From Deltaproteobacteria bacterium (GTDB taxonomy: Bacteria; Desulfobacterota; Desulfobulbia; Desulfobulbales; Desulfurivibrionaceae): a DNA stretch of 64,000 nucleotides. The notes under the pieces were generated by a model that was not told the origin of the DNA, ran no database searches, and saw only the letters and a program-made list of their open reading frames with translations. Location of the stretch: contig JAJZRJ010000002.1 in assembly GCA_021802775.1 (NCBI GenBank), positions 1 to 64,000 on the forward strand. The letters run 5' to 3'. This document shows, piece after piece, positions 8,646 through 18,094 of the stretch; within the stretch, counting starts at the first letter, position 1, and the number at the start of each line of letters is the position of its first letter. Made by a program: the position numbers and the translations under genes.

Positions 8646-9914
8646 TCATCCGCTCTCCGCCGGGGACGATGCCGTGGTGTTCAAAAGGGTATTGGTCGCC
8701 AGGCAGGCGCAGAGCCGTTCGGCCAGGGTGGTGAGCCCCTGACGATTCACCGGGTTGCCGAGGGTGCGCAGCATGCGGCGGGCAAGGCAGCCCTGCTTGA
8801 GAATGATGCCCAACGGGTCATGGAAGATGGCCGGGATGGCGCCCTGCTTTTGATGATGGCTAAAGAGATGCTGCCACACCTGGCCGGCGGTGGCCTGGGC
8901 TGCATGCATGCCGAAGAGGTGGAGATAGGCCGGATCGGTGATGGTGGCCGCCTCGGCCTCCTTGATGGTGCTGTTCAAAATCGCCGCCAGCGGCGCGGTC
9001 TGCCATCCCTGCTGTTCTTTCACCCCGGTCCACGTCTCGTCCACCAGCGTCCGCAAGGTCTCGACAATCAGGCTGGCAATGGCCAGGTCCGCCAGCGGGC
9101 ACTCCTGCACGTCGATAATGCGAATCTCGATGGCATCGCGGTCGAAGCGGGCAATGGCGCCGCGGGCGTTGAGCCATTCGTCCTGCAAGGTGCCTTCCGG
9201 GTCGAAAGGCGCGATGGCATCATACATGGGCGCCAGGATCCGCTCGCGGTAGGCAGCCTCGCTGTACACCGGCTCCGGCACCACCTGGCCGGTAATGAGT
9301 GGCAGCCGCGCCGAGTTGGTTTTGTAGGTTTCGAGGCGAAAATCGAGCGAGGACTGCACCCGGCCATCGACAATGGGGGTGCTGGCGGCCAGTGCCGGCA
9401 AGAGCGGCAGGATGAGGCGGATGGCGGCGTGCAGCCGGCCGAACTCCTCGTCGCCCTGGAAGGGCAGGTTCAGGTGGCAGCTCTGGAGGTTGGCCCAGCC
9501 GTGGCCCCGGCAGTCGAAGATGCGGTTGAAGGCGGCATATATCTCCCGGTCGCCGTGGGGCCAGAGGTGCATCTCCCGGAAGGGTTCCATCCACGGATGG
9601 GCGCCGCCGGGCATCAGGCGGGCGTGGCGGGGGATAAGCAGTTCGTTGATGCGTTGCACATCCGCACTAAAGGGAGCCACCATGGCAGCAAGGTCGGTGG
9701 CCGGTTCGGTGGTCTTGAACTCGATCACATGGAGCACCAGCTCGTTGGACCACGAGACGCCTGGTTTGTCGTAATGGCCGGTCAATTCGCCGGCTGCGGC
9801 CTGCAATAGCTGGTCGCTGATCGGCCGCACATTGAGGCTCGTCGCATCGACGATCATGTATTCGAGTTCCACGCCGGTGGCGTCGAAGAGATGGAGCGGT
9901 TTCATTTCCGGCAT
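8646..9914 (-). CDS. GCS2-family glutamate-cysteine ligase-like carboxylate-amine ligase
   Basis: A 422-aa protein of the GCS2/YbdK group, ATP-dependent ligases of the glutamine-synthetase fold that join an amino acid carboxyl to an amine. The N-terminal GVELEYM provides the metal-binding glutamates, and a conserved HLNLPF motif lies in the middle. It overlaps the upstream ATP-grasp gene by 13 bp and closes a three-gene operon. Because it travels with an ATP-grasp ligase and a cysteine-protease-fold protein, it probably makes a peptide-like metabolite or tag rather than glutathione. That role is inferred from context. Confidence 0.85.
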   Translation of the reverse strand: MPEMKPLHLFDATGVELEYMIVDATSLNVRPISDQLLQAAAGELTGHYDKPGVSWSNELVLHVIEFKTTEPATDLAAMVAPFSADVQRINELLIPRHARLMPGGAHPWMEPFREMHLWPHGDREIYAAFNRIFDCRGHGWANLQSCHLNLPFQGDEEFGRLHAAIRLILPLLPALAASTPIVDGRVQSSLDFRLETYKTNSARLPLITGQVVPEPVYSEAAYRERILAPMYDAIAPFDPEGTLQDEWLNARGAIARFDRDAIEIRIIDVQECPLADLAIASLIVETLRTLVDETWTGVKEQQGWQTAPLAAILNSTIKEAEAATITDPAYLHLFGMHAAQATAGQVWQHLFSHHQKQGAIPAIFHDPLGIILKQGCLARRMLRTLGNPVNRQGLTTLAERLCACLATNTLLNTTASSPAESG

Positions 9915-11374
9915 GAGGCTGGGTGGGTGCGCTGTTCGATGCGATTGAGGAAGGATTGCATGACGCGGCGGTAGAGTTCGTCTTTCAGCACCGTATCCTC
10001 GACTCCCGCGTCGATGTTGGGGTTGTCGTTGATCTCGATCACGTAGAGGTGGCGGCCCACTTCTTTCAGGTCCACGCCGTAGAGGCCGTTGCCGATGAGG
10101 TTCGCCGCCTTGAGCGCGGTCTTCACCACCCGCTCCGGCGCCTCAGCCACCGGCAGGGTGATCGAGTCGCCCTCGCGGCTGGTGCCGTCGGCATGATGTT
10201 CGATGATCTGCCAGTGGTTCTTGGCCATGAAATACTTGCAGACAAAGAGCGGCTCGTTGTCGAGCACCGTGACCCGCCAGTCGTAGTCGGTGGGCAGGAA
10301 CTGCTGGGCAATGATCAGTTCGGAGTCGGCGAGCAGCAGGTGGGCAGAGTCCACGAACTCCTCCAGGGTGGCCGCCTTGAGCACTCCCTGGGAAAAGGAA
10401 CTGTCCGGTTTTTTCAGGATGCAGGGCAGCCCCAGTTCGCGGAGCACCGCCGCCAGGTTGTCGCGGTGGGCGATCATGGTCTTGGGGCAGGCGATGTGGT
10501 TGCGTTGCAGCAGCTCGGCCAGGAAGACCTTGTTGGTGCATTTCAGGATCGATTCCGGATCGTCGATCACCACCAGCCCTTCGGCCGCGGCCTTGCGGGC
10601 GAAGCGGTAGGTATAGTGGTTGACGCTGGTGGTCTCGCGGATGAAGAGGGCGTCGAACTCGGCCAGGCGCGAGAAGTCGTCCTTTTCGATGAGCTCCGCG
10701 CTCAGTTGCAGGTGATTCGCCGCCTTGACGAATTTCTTGAGCGCCCGCTCGTTGGAGGGCGGCACCTTTTCCCGCGGATTCATGAGGATGGCGATGTCGT
10801 AGCGGGCGTTGATCCGTTTGGGCTGCGGCTCACGGCGGGCGAAGAACTCGTTGGCCACCTGGATGACAAAGGGGTGGTGGTGGTCCGGGATCTCGTTGCC
10901 GGCAATGGGCTGGATGGACTGCAACTGCCACTTCTTCTGGAAGACGAACTGGGCGCGCAGCAGCGGGGCGTGGAAGGTGCGAAAGAGCTGGGAGGCCAGC
11001 CGGTCGTAGCGTTTGGCCATGTTGCGGCCGAAGTAGATGCTGAGCGTAAAGCGGTCGGACTGGATGGTGGCCAGGCTTTTCTGGATCAGTTCGTCGAGAT
11101 CGCCGGAGACGAAGCGGACAATGGTCTGCAGCTTCATGTCCTGGATCGAGGAGAGCCGCGGGATCGGTTTGTGGCCGCGGGCCTCGGCCAGCAGCGAGAC
11201 GTAGTAGCCTACCGCCTGGTAGCGGTACGAACGGCAGAGGTTGAACACCTTGGTATGCTTGAGATTGGTGTAGGCCGGGTCGGTGAGGTACTGGCGGGCC
11301 GGTACGATCTCCACCCCCTCGAGTTCCAGGGGCCAGCTTTTCGGGTTGTCGACAATGATGAGGGAAGTGGGCAT
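9902..11374 (-). CDS. RimK-like ATP-grasp ligase with N-terminal RLAN domain
   Basis: A 490-aa two-part protein. Residues about 1-180 match the RimK-like-ATP-grasp N-terminal type (IIVDNP, then RSYRYQAVGYYVSLLAEARG). Residues about 290-480 form the ATP-grasp catalytic core with PCILKKPDSS (nucleotide-binding lysine) and EINDNPNID (metal-binding Glu and Asn). Such enzymes add amino acids to peptide or protein carboxylates through acyl-phosphates. The ATG lies 11 bp after the C39-like gene stop, and its end overlaps the GCS2 gene. The substrate is not predictable from sequence. Confidence 0.87.
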   Translation of the reverse strand: MPTSLIIVDNPKSWPLELEGVEIVPARQYLTDPAYTNLKHTKVFNLCRSYRYQAVGYYVSLLAEARGHKPIPRLSSIQDMKLQTIVRFVSGDLDELIQKSLATIQSDRFTLSIYFGRNMAKRYDRLASQLFRTFHAPLLRAQFVFQKKWQLQSIQPIAGNEIPDHHHPFVIQVANEFFARREPQPKRINARYDIAILMNPREKVPPSNERALKKFVKAANHLQLSAELIEKDDFSRLAEFDALFIRETTSVNHYTYRFARKAAAEGLVVIDDPESILKCTNKVFLAELLQRNHIACPKTMIAHRDNLAAVLRELGLPCILKKPDSSFSQGVLKAATLEEFVDSAHLLLADSELIIAQQFLPTDYDWRVTVLDNEPLFVCKYFMAKNHWQIIEHHADGTSREGDSITLPVAEAPERVVKTALKAANLIGNGLYGVDLKEVGRHLYVIEINDNPNIDAGVEDTVLKDELYRRVMQSFLNRIEQRTHPASCRK

Positions 11375-11385
11375 CGGGCCTGTGG

Positions 11386-12132
11386 TCAGTGGCTGGGCTT
11401 CTTTGGTTCGATGATGAGCAGGTTGCCGTCGTAGGTGAGAATGCCGAGCAGGATCGCGCCGATCAACCGGTGGATGGGCACGTCGTAATAGTGGCCTGCC
11501 TGGAGCGGGTTCTGGCGCAGCGGATCGGCTACCAGCACGTGACGGTTCTCCATGTCGTAGCCGCAGAGCACCACGAAGTGGCCGCTCGATACCCCGCGGA
11601 TGTCGTCGTAGTCGAGGTTGGGGCCGTATTCGCGGGCACAGTGGTAGAGATAGGTGGCGGAAAGGCCGCAGAGGATTGGTTTTCCTTGCTTGAGATACTT
11701 GCGGATCAGGGCGGAGTTGAGATCCTGGAAGCGGATGGTGCCGCCGAGGCGGAGATATTCCAGATACGCCGCGGTGGCTACCGCCAGCTTCGGCTTCTTC
11801 TTGGCCGCCAGCTGGCGTTTGAGTTTTTCCGCCAGATCGACCTCCTGGCCGTCGAACCAGGTAGGATCGAAGATGTTCAGGTTGTACGTGTAGATGGTGG
11901 CTTTGTAGCCGCGCTGCAAGGCATGGCAGGCGAGCAACACCTCCAGGGTGCCGCCGCCTTCGAGGTTGCTCACCTGGTTGATCACCTTCCCGAGGGCAAT
12001 GGGGTCGCCGTAGTAGCTGTAGACCGCGTGCAGACAGGTGGGGCCGCAGGTCGAGTCGTCCGGCTGCGGCTGCATTGGAAGGATGAGGCGGGTTTCCATG
12101 GAAGGTGTCGGCCCTGGTTGGTTTTGTTCCAT
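11386..12132 (-). CDS. C39/papain-like cysteine peptidase-fold protein
   Basis: A 248-aa predicted cysteine peptidase or acyltransferase. DDSTCGPTC places the nucleophile at Cys29, GHFVVL gives His185, and VADP gives Asp203, a complete Cys-His-Asp triad in the order of C39 and BtrH-type enzymes. No ABC transporter domain is attached, unlike bacteriocin C39 exporters. It is the first gene of the operon with the two amide ligases and may process or transfer their product. An internal ATG at codon 12 is an alternative start; neither has a strong Shine-Dalgarno. Confidence 0.82.
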   Translation of the reverse strand: MEQNQPGPTPSMETRLILPMQPQPDDSTCGPTCLHAVYSYYGDPIALGKVINQVSNLEGGGTLEVLLACHALQRGYKATIYTYNLNIFDPTWFDGQEVDLAEKLKRQLAAKKKPKLAVATAAYLEYLRLGGTIRFQDLNSALIRKYLKQGKPILCGLSATYLYHCAREYGPNLDYDDIRGVSSGHFVVLCGYDMENRHVLVADPLRQNPLQAGHYYDVPIHRLIGAILLGILTYDGNLLIIEPKKPSH

Positions 12133-12262
12133 TATTGCAGAGGGCGGGGGGAAATGGAATGGAAAAGTATGCCACGCCTTCGCTGGTGGGCGAGGCCAGA
12201 AAGCGGTTGCGCCGCCGCCCGGTTCGTGGGAGAAAAAGAGAGAATCAATCGGAGAGCAGCGA

Positions 12263-13255
12263 ATGGAGTTACTGATTCAGTTCGGCCTTGTCGCGGCGGG
12301 CTTTGTCTTGCTGATCGGCGGGGCCGAGGCCTTGGTGCGCGGGGCCTCGGCCCTGGCCCGGTTGGCCGGGGTGTCGCCGCTCATCATCGGACTCACCGTG
12401 GTGGCCTTCGGCACCAGCACTCCGGAGATGGCGGTGAACATCACTGCCTCGCTCTCCGGGGTGTCGGCCATTGCCTTTGGCAACATCATCGGCTCGAACA
12501 TCGCCAACGTCGGCCTGATCGTCGGCCTTACCGCCTTGCTCAAGCCATTGGACATCGAAAGCCAGATTATCTCCCGCGAGCTGCCGATGATGCTCCTGGC
12601 CTCGGTCTGTGCCGTGGTGCTGGGATTCGATCCGGTGCTGCGCGGCGCCGTGTCTCTCTACGACCGGGCCGATGGCCTGGTTCTGCTCCTTTTTTTCGCG
12701 GTCTTCCTCTACTACACCATCGGCGATGTCTTGCGCAAACGCCGGAGCGACGCTCTGGTTCGCGAGGCGTCGGCATCACTTTCGGGCGCCGGCGCCCGTT
12801 CCTATGCCGTGCAGTGGGGGCTGATCGGGCTTGGCTTGGCAGGGCTGGTCTTTGGCGGCCGGCTGACGGTGGATGCCGCCAGCGCCCTGGCGTTGGGCCT
12901 TGGGGTATCGCAGGTGGTGGTGGGACTCACGGTGGTGGCCCTGGGTACCAGCCTGCCGGAACTCGCCACCTCGCTGGTCGCCACCTGGCGCGGGCAGACC
13001 GACATCGCGGTGGGCAACGTGGTGGGCTCCAACATCTTCAACCTGCTCTTCATCGCCGGCACCAGCGCGGTCATTGCGCCCATCACCATTCCTGCCGCGG
13101 GCCTCGCCGACCTTCTGGTCATGACCGCCTTTGCCGTGGTACTGCTGCCCTTTGCCCTCTTGAACCACCGCCGCATCGTGCGGCGGGAAGGGCTGGTGCT
13201 GCTGCTCGCCTATGTCGGCTATGTGGTCTGGCGGGCCTCCGGGTTCGCCAGCTGA
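12263..13255 (+). CDS. Calcium/sodium antiporter, YrbG-like (CaCA superfamily)
   Basis: A 330-aa inner-membrane exchanger with the two inverted alpha repeats of the CaCA superfamily. Repeat one has GTSTPE (Glu55) and GNIIGSN; repeat two has GTSLPE (Glu233) and GNVVGSN. These glutamates and asparagines coordinate Ca2+ and Na+. About ten hydrophobic helices are visible, with a short basic loop (LRKRRSD) between the halves. GGAGA lies 8 nt before the chosen ATG; a longer upstream frame is not exchanger-like. It is divergent from the amidoligase operon. Confidence 0.92.
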   Translation: MELLIQFGLVAAGFVLLIGGAEALVRGASALARLAGVSPLIIGLTVVAFGTSTPEMAVNITASLSGVSAIAFGNIIGSNIANVGLIVGLTALLKPLDIESQIISRELPMMLLASVCAVVLGFDPVLRGAVSLYDRADGLVLLLFFAVFLYYTIGDVLRKRRSDALVREASASLSGAGARSYAVQWGLIGLGLAGLVFGGRLTVDAASALALGLGVSQVVVGLTVVALGTSLPELATSLVATWRGQTDIAVGNVVGSNIFNLLFIAGTSAVIAPITIPAAGLADLLVMTAFAVVLLPFALLNHRRIVRREGLVLLLAYVGYVVWRASGFAS

Positions 13256-13420
13256 GCCATCCGGTCTGACTCGGCCGTGGTGCTCGCTATGGCGGGCCGG
13301 GTGGGTGAAAAAGGGTGTTGCTCTGCCCGGCGAAAACCCCTAGGATGATTCTGTGAGCTGAGTCAGACAAGGACGAACAGGCTGTACCCCGCATCCTTTG
13401 CGGAACAACCGGAGCGGACT

Positions 13421-16400
13421 ATGGATCATTCAGGCCGGGTGCCGAGGACCATGACCTTGCTGGTGGGAGCATTGTCCGTTGTGGTTGGGGGGCTGGTGCT
13501 CCTTGGCTGGTCTTTTGATATCGCTGTATTGAAAAGCCTCCGCCCTGGCTGGGTGTCCATGAAGCCGAATACTGCCGTGGCCTTTATCCTGGCCGGCTTG
13601 GCTCTCCTGTCCTTTGCCTTGCCTCCTTCCCGTTTTTCCTTGCGCCTGATCCGCGGTTGGGCGCTGCTGTGCGGCCTGATCGGCCTGGCGGCGCTGGCGG
13701 AATATCTTTTTTCATGGGAACCGGGTCTTGACCAGTGGTTGTTTTCCGAGCAGGCCGGCGCGGTGGGCACCTCACATCCGGGCCGTTTGGCGCCGGACAC
13801 CGCTGTCTGTTTCACGCTGCTGGCTGTGGGTTGGCTGCTTGCCGCCGGCAAGAACGGGAAGACGCTGCGGTTCTGGTTTGCGTCGATTCTCGGAACAATG
13901 GTGATGGCCGTGGCCCTGGCGGCGCTTAGTTCGTATTTTTTCGGTGATATTGCCACTATTCCGGGCCTGTGGGGCCTGACCACGATGGCAGCTCACACCG
14001 CGAGCCAGCTTGTCCTGCTCGGCGCGGCCACGGTCCTGGTTGCCTGGCCGGCGGATATCTCCCTCTGGTCCCTTAAGGGAAGAACCGCGCTGGGGCTCTC
14101 CGTCTGGACCCTGATGGTGATCGGCTCGCTGGTCTGGGCGCTGCACCAGCAAGGGTTCCACGCCCTCAACGAAGCCGCGGTCGCGGCCAGGGCCAACCTC
14201 GACAAGGATATGGCTTTCCGCAAGTGGGCCACCTCTCACGGTGGAGCCTATGTGCCGCCGACGGAGCGCACGCCGCCCAATCCCTACCTCAAGGTGCTGC
14301 ATCGTGATGTGGTCACCACCAGCGGTGTGTGTCTCACCCTCATGAATCCGGCCTACATGCTGCGCGAAATGCAGCAGTACTTTGGCAACGACTACGGCAT
14401 CCGGAGTGGCCTTGTCAGCCTGAAGCCGCTCAATCCCGCCAACACCCCGGATGCCTGGGAGGAAAAAGCGCTGGTTCGTTTTGAACGGGGCGAGAAGGAA
14501 TTGATGGAAATGCAGTATCTGGGTAGTGAGCCCTATATGCGGCTGATGCTGCCATTCCTCGTGGAGCCAGATTGCCTCAAGTGCCATGCGCAACAAGGAT
14601 ACCAGTTGGGCGATGTCCGTGGCGGAGTCAGCACCGCCGTCTCCCTCGTTCCCTTCCTTGCGCGAGCCCGGGAGGGGTATGCCACGTGGGCGTTATCTCA
14701 CAGCGTGATCTGGCTGCTTGGCCTTGTGGGGTTACTGTTTTTTTATCGGCGGGAAGTCGCGCTGGACAAGGTGAATCAGCAGGCGGCAGTCGCATTGCGC
14801 GAGAGCGAGGAGCGTTTCCGGGTTGCCGCCGCAACCGCCAACGACCTGGTTTATGAGTGGGATCTGCATGAGCGTTTGCGATGGTGGGGGAAGATCGACG
14901 AAATGCTCGGCTATGCCGCGGGCGAGTTCCCGCGGACCATGCAGGGGTGGATGGAGGCCTTGCATCCGGAGGATCGCGCGCAGGTCATGGCCGCGGTGCA
15001 GGCCCATCTGGAGAGCGGAGCGTTTTATGCGGTTGAATATCGCATCCGCCGGAAGGACGGTGTCTATCAGTGGTGGTCGGGGCGTGGCGAGGTCATAAAA
15101 AACGCGGACGGTACACCTGTTCGCTTGGTTGGGACGGTCACGGACATTACGGCGCGGAAAGGGGCGGAAGAGGCGCTGCGCCGGAGTGAAGAAAACCTCA
15201 ATCGGGCCCAGGCGGTGTCCCGAACCGGGAGTTGGTACCTGGACCTGGGCAACAACAACCTGGAATGGTCGGCCGAAACATACCGCATTTTCGGTATCCC
15301 GCAAGGGCAGGCGCTAACCATGGAGAATTTTGTTGCCTGTATCCTGCCGGAGGATCGCGAGATGGTGCTCCAGGCCTGGAATGCGGCCTTGCGTGGCGCT
15401 CCCTACGACATCGAGCACCGTATCCTGGTTGGCAACGAGATAAAGTGGGTGCGGGGGCGTGTTGCCATCAACTTCGGTGCCGGGGGGCAGCCCGTTGCCG
15501 GCGTCGGCAGCGTGCAGGATATCACCGAACGCAAGCAGGCGGAAGAAACACTCAAGAAAAGCGAAGAGCAGCTCCTCCAGGCCCAGAAGATGGAGTCCGT
15601 CGGGCGCCTGGCCGGCGGCGTGGCCCATGATTTCAACAACATGCTGGGGGTCATCATCGGCTACACGGAATTGTCCCTGGAGGGAGTGGCCCCGGATCAG
15701 CCGCTTTACGCCAATCTCCAGGAAGTCCGGATGGCGGCCAAGCGCTCTGCCGACTTGACCCGGCAGTTGCTGGCCTTTGCCCGCAAGCAGACGATTGTTC
15801 CCAAGGTGCTCGATCTGAACGAGACCGTGGAGGGTATGCTCAAGATGCTGCGGCGCCTGATCGGCGAGGACATCGATCTTGTCTGGCTGCCGAGCACGGA
15901 AATGTGGCCGGTCAAGATGGACCCGTCACAGCTTGATCAGGTTCTTGCCAACCTGTGTGTCAATGCCCGCGATGCCATTGCCGGCGTGGGCAAGGTCACG
16001 ATCGAAACCCATATCGCAACCCTTGACGGGGCCTATTGCGCGGAACATGCGGGATATATCCCCGGCCAGTATGCGGTGCTGGTGGTCTCCGACAACGGCT
16101 GTGGCATGGACAAGGAAACCTTGGGGAAACTCTTTGAGCCGTTCTTCACCACCAAAGGGCTGGGCAAGGGCACTGGCCTGGGGTTGGCCACGGTGTACGG
16201 CATCGTCAAACAGAATAACGGCTTCGTCAATGTCTACAGCGAGCCGGGATACGGTTCGACCTTCAAGCTCTATCTTCCCCGGTACGCGGCCGAGGGCGAG
16301 CCGGTGCCGGTGGAAAGCCAGGCTGCTCCGATCACCGGAGGGCATGAAACCATTCTGCTGGTGGAAGACGAACCCGCCATCCTCGGTATGACGAGACGGA

Positions 16401-16711
16401 TGTTGGAGAGTCTGGGGTATCTGGTCCTGGCCTTTACGACGCCGAGTGAGGCCATCCGGGTGGCGACGGAGCGCGTTGGCGAAATTCGTCTGCTCATGAC
16501 CGATGTGGTCATGCCCGAGATGAACGGCAGCGAGCTGCGAAAAAACATCACGGCTCTCGCGCCGGGGATCAGGTGCTTGTTTATGTCCGGTTATACGGGA
16601 GACGTTATTGCCAGCCAGGGCGTGTTGGGTGAAGAGATGCATTTTATCCAGAAACCCTTCTCGCGGCAGGAGTTGGCCGCCAAGGTGCGGGAGGCCTTGG
16701 ATTATCGCTAA
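13421..16711 (+). CDS. Hybrid sensor histidine kinase: membrane region, Tll0287-like (DUF3365) heme-type sensor, two PAS, kinase, receiver
   Basis: A 1096-aa membrane sensor. Several N-terminal helices end at about residue 242. A periplasmic DUF3365/Tll0287-like domain (about 243-425) carries Cys385-x-x-Cys388-His389, a c-type heme attachment motif. A membrane helix follows (about 426-442), then PAS domains at about 460-585 and 586-708. The kinase has phospho-acceptor His736 in VAHDFNN, an ATPase domain at about 827-957 with TGLGLA, and a receiver with Asp1028 in MTDVVMPE. Together these suggest a redox, gas or ligand signal read by heme. GGAG precedes the ATG. No cognate regulator is adjacent. 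Confidence 0.92.
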   Translation: MDHSGRVPRTMTLLVGALSVVVGGLVLLGWSFDIAVLKSLRPGWVSMKPNTAVAFILAGLALLSFALPPSRFSLRLIRGWALLCGLIGLAALAEYLFSWEPGLDQWLFSEQAGAVGTSHPGRLAPDTAVCFTLLAVGWLLAAGKNGKTLRFWFASILGTMVMAVALAALSSYFFGDIATIPGLWGLTTMAAHTASQLVLLGAATVLVAWPADISLWSLKGRTALGLSVWTLMVIGSLVWALHQQGFHALNEAAVAARANLDKDMAFRKWATSHGGAYVPPTERTPPNPYLKVLHRDVVTTSGVCLTLMNPAYMLREMQQYFGNDYGIRSGLVSLKPLNPANTPDAWEEKALVRFERGEKELMEMQYLGSEPYMRLMLPFLVEPDCLKCHAQQGYQLGDVRGGVSTAVSLVPFLARAREGYATWALSHSVIWLLGLVGLLFFYRREVALDKVNQQAAVALRESEERFRVAAATANDLVYEWDLHERLRWWGKIDEMLGYAAGEFPRTMQGWMEALHPEDRAQVMAAVQAHLESGAFYAVEYRIRRKDGVYQWWSGRGEVIKNADGTPVRLVGTVTDITARKGAEEALRRSEENLNRAQAVSRTGSWYLDLGNNNLEWSAETYRIFGIPQGQALTMENFVACILPEDREMVLQAWNAALRGAPYDIEHRILVGNEIKWVRGRVAINFGAGGQPVAGVGSVQDITERKQAEETLKKSEEQLLQAQKMESVGRLAGGVAHDFNNMLGVIIGYTELSLEGVAPDQPLYANLQEVRMAAKRSADLTRQLLAFARKQTIVPKVLDLNETVEGMLKMLRRLIGEDIDLVWLPSTEMWPVKMDPSQLDQVLANLCVNARDAIAGVGKVTIETHIATLDGAYCAEHAGYIPGQYAVLVVSDNGCGMDKETLGKLFEPFFTTKGLGKGTGLGLATVYGIVKQNNGFVNVYSEPGYGSTFKLYLPRYAAEGEPVPVESQAAPITGGHETILLVEDEPAILGMTRRMLESLGYLVLAFTTPSEAIRVATERVGEIRLLMTDVVMPEMNGSELRKNITALAPGIRCLFMSGYTGDVIASQGVLGEEMHFIQKPFSRQELAAKVREALDYR

Positions 16712-16748
16712 AACCGGGCGCGGAGAGCGGAGAACAACGGGCGGCAAC

Positions 16749-16781
16749 CAGGGCCGGACAGCATGATGCTGCCCGGCCCTG
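16749..16781. terminator. Strong dyad between the convergent kinase and YeeE-family genes
   Basis: A 33-nt near-perfect inverted repeat (CAGGGCCGG ... CCGGCCCTG, with a further CAGC/GCTG inner stem) lies midway between two convergent genes. No long T-run follows on either strand, so it may act as a bidirectional but weak terminator. Confidence 0.55.
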
Positions 16782-16804
16782 ATGTTCACGCCGGAGCGGA
16801 CCGG

Positions 16805-17332
16805 TTACAGTCCTTTTTTTTCGAACCAGCGCAGCAGCAGAACCCCGGCCGCGACAAAAACGGCGATCACCGGCCAGTGGTTGATGCCGAGGAGCTGGGG
16901 GATGGTGATCTTGCCGAAGTCGCCCCAGGTGAGCACCGTGATCTTCATGATCGGGTAGGATTCGGCATAGAGCGCCGCGCCGGTAAGCATGCCGGCGATG
17001 CCCCAGATGGCGTCCCAGCGGCCTTCGCCCAGGGCGCCCATGGAGGTGCCGGGGCAGTAGCCGATCAGTCCCCAGCCGAGGCCGAAGACAAGGCCGCCGA
17101 TGATGGTGCCGCCCAGGATGGTGCTCTTGACCGAAAGCTTGGCCAGGCCGAGGTCATGGAGCAGATAAACCCCCACCATCCCCACCAGCACGGTGGCGGC
17201 CATGAACTTGACGATGGTCATGTCCTGCAGGCGCAGGGCGGCCAGTTGTTTGTCGTAACGGATGACCCGGCCTTTCTGGAGGAGGAAACCGAAAAGCACG
17301 CCGGTAACGAGACCTGCCAGCAACTGGTTCAT
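16805..17332 (-). CDS. YeeE/YedE-type sulfur-uptake membrane protein, second half (DUF6691-like)
   Basis: A 175-aa inner-membrane protein with about five hydrophobic helices. It carries GYCPGT, the conserved cysteine motif of the second partner in split YeeE/YedE systems. Full-length YeeE (TsuA) imports thiosulfate through cysteine relay sites; here the two halves are separate genes of equal length. Its ATG overlaps the stop of the upstream YeeE gene (ATGA), and AGGAGG lies 5 nt upstream. The imported species (thiosulfate, another sulfur or a selenium compound) is not determined. Confidence 0.83.
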   Translation of the reverse strand: MNQLLAGLVTGVLFGFLLQKGRVIRYDKQLAALRLQDMTIVKFMAATVLVGMVGVYLLHDLGLAKLSVKSTILGGTIIGGLVFGLGWGLIGYCPGTSMGALGEGRWDAIWGIAGMLTGAALYAESYPIMKITVLTWGDFGKITIPQLLGINHWPVIAVFVAAGVLLLRWFEKKGL

Positions 17333-17856
17333 GAGAGTCCTCCTTTGCCGTAGACCAGGCGGGCCATGATAATGCCGCCGATGAAGAAGCAGATGAGTGC
17401 AAGATAACCGCTGACCGCCAGCTGGAGCGAACCGCTCAGCCCATGGCCGCTCGGTCAGCCATCGGCGAGGCGGGCGCCGTACATGGCGATCACCCCGCCG
17501 GCAAAGGCGGCCAGGCCACGTTTGCCGGCCGAGGGGCCGAACTTGTCCCGCCACATGTCAGGCACTGCCTGGGACTTGAAGCTACCCGAGGTGAGCGCGG
17601 CAATGAGCGAGCCCAGGAGGATGCCGACCACGAACATCCACTGCCAGTCGATGATCGGCTTCTCCTTGAGGAAATACTCCATCTGCGCCACCCGCTCCGC
17701 GCCGAAGAGTTGCTCGATCATACCCGCGCCGCGCACGAAGGTGGTGGACGCCCCCGCGTACTTGCCGGTGAGCCAGACCGAGCCGACCATCACCAGGCCG
17801 CTCAAGGCCCCGGCCACGTAAGGGTTCCATTGTCCTTTTTCCAGCTGCATCGCCAT
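17329..17856 (-). CDS. YeeE/YedE-family transporter, probable selenoprotein (in-frame TGA read as Sec134)
   Basis: A conventional reading stops at TGA (17457-17455) after 133 codons, but the same frame continues 41 sense codons to a TGA that overlaps the next gene's ATG. The continuation is pure YeeE: the TGA sits in ADG-U-PSGHGLSG, where homologs have Cys. Downstream come a membrane helix and a normal C-terminus. Total length is 175 aa, equal to the partner. AAGGAGG precedes the ATG at good spacing. A SECIS-like hairpin follows the TGA, and selA is present in this window. The alternative is a sequencing error or a nonsense pseudogene; intact downstream coding and operon overlap argue against decay. 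Confidence 0.82.
17420..17457 (-). promoter_or_regulatory. Candidate bacterial SECIS element after the in-frame TGA
   Basis: Read on the minus strand, nine base pairs with one bulged C (nucleotides 14-22 pairing with 26-35 after the UGA) close a GUU apical loop whose first base, G, is 23 nt from the UGA. Bacterial SECIS elements need a hairpin just downstream with a G in the first positions of a short loop, and this fits that rule. Confidence 0.65.
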
Positions 17857-18028
17857 ATCCTCCCTCCTTATGGGGTGCTGTTGGTTGGTGGTGAAGAACC
17901 GTTGACTTCCCTCATGCTGCAAACATGCTACAAAAAACGCGGCAAGGTTGGCCACGAAAAAGGGAGGGGGCGAGGCAAAATGTCGCAGGGAGGGGCGGGT
18001 AAGGGTTTTGTTTTCCCGGCCAACCCGC

Positions 18029-18034
18029 TATAAT
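18029..18034 (+). promoter_or_regulatory. Candidate -10 box (TATAAT) for marC
   Basis: Perfect TATAAT 60 bp before the marC start. The -35 region is a weak T-rich match only. Confidence 0.4.
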
Positions 18035-18094
18035 GAATAAACAAAGGCTGGGAATCCGGAGTTGGTGCGGTAGACGCATGAGGCAGCGGGACCC

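Noticed and set aside
9923-11434. A 503-codon plus-strand frame opposite the ATP-grasp gene
   Set aside because: Antisense shadow; the minus-strand gene has complete ATP-grasp motifs and operon overlaps.
17329-17457. YeeE-family gene read as simply truncated or a nonsense pseudogene
   Set aside because: The 41 codons after the TGA encode the family C-terminus in the same frame and end in a translational-coupling overlap. The TGA replaces the conserved Cys codon.
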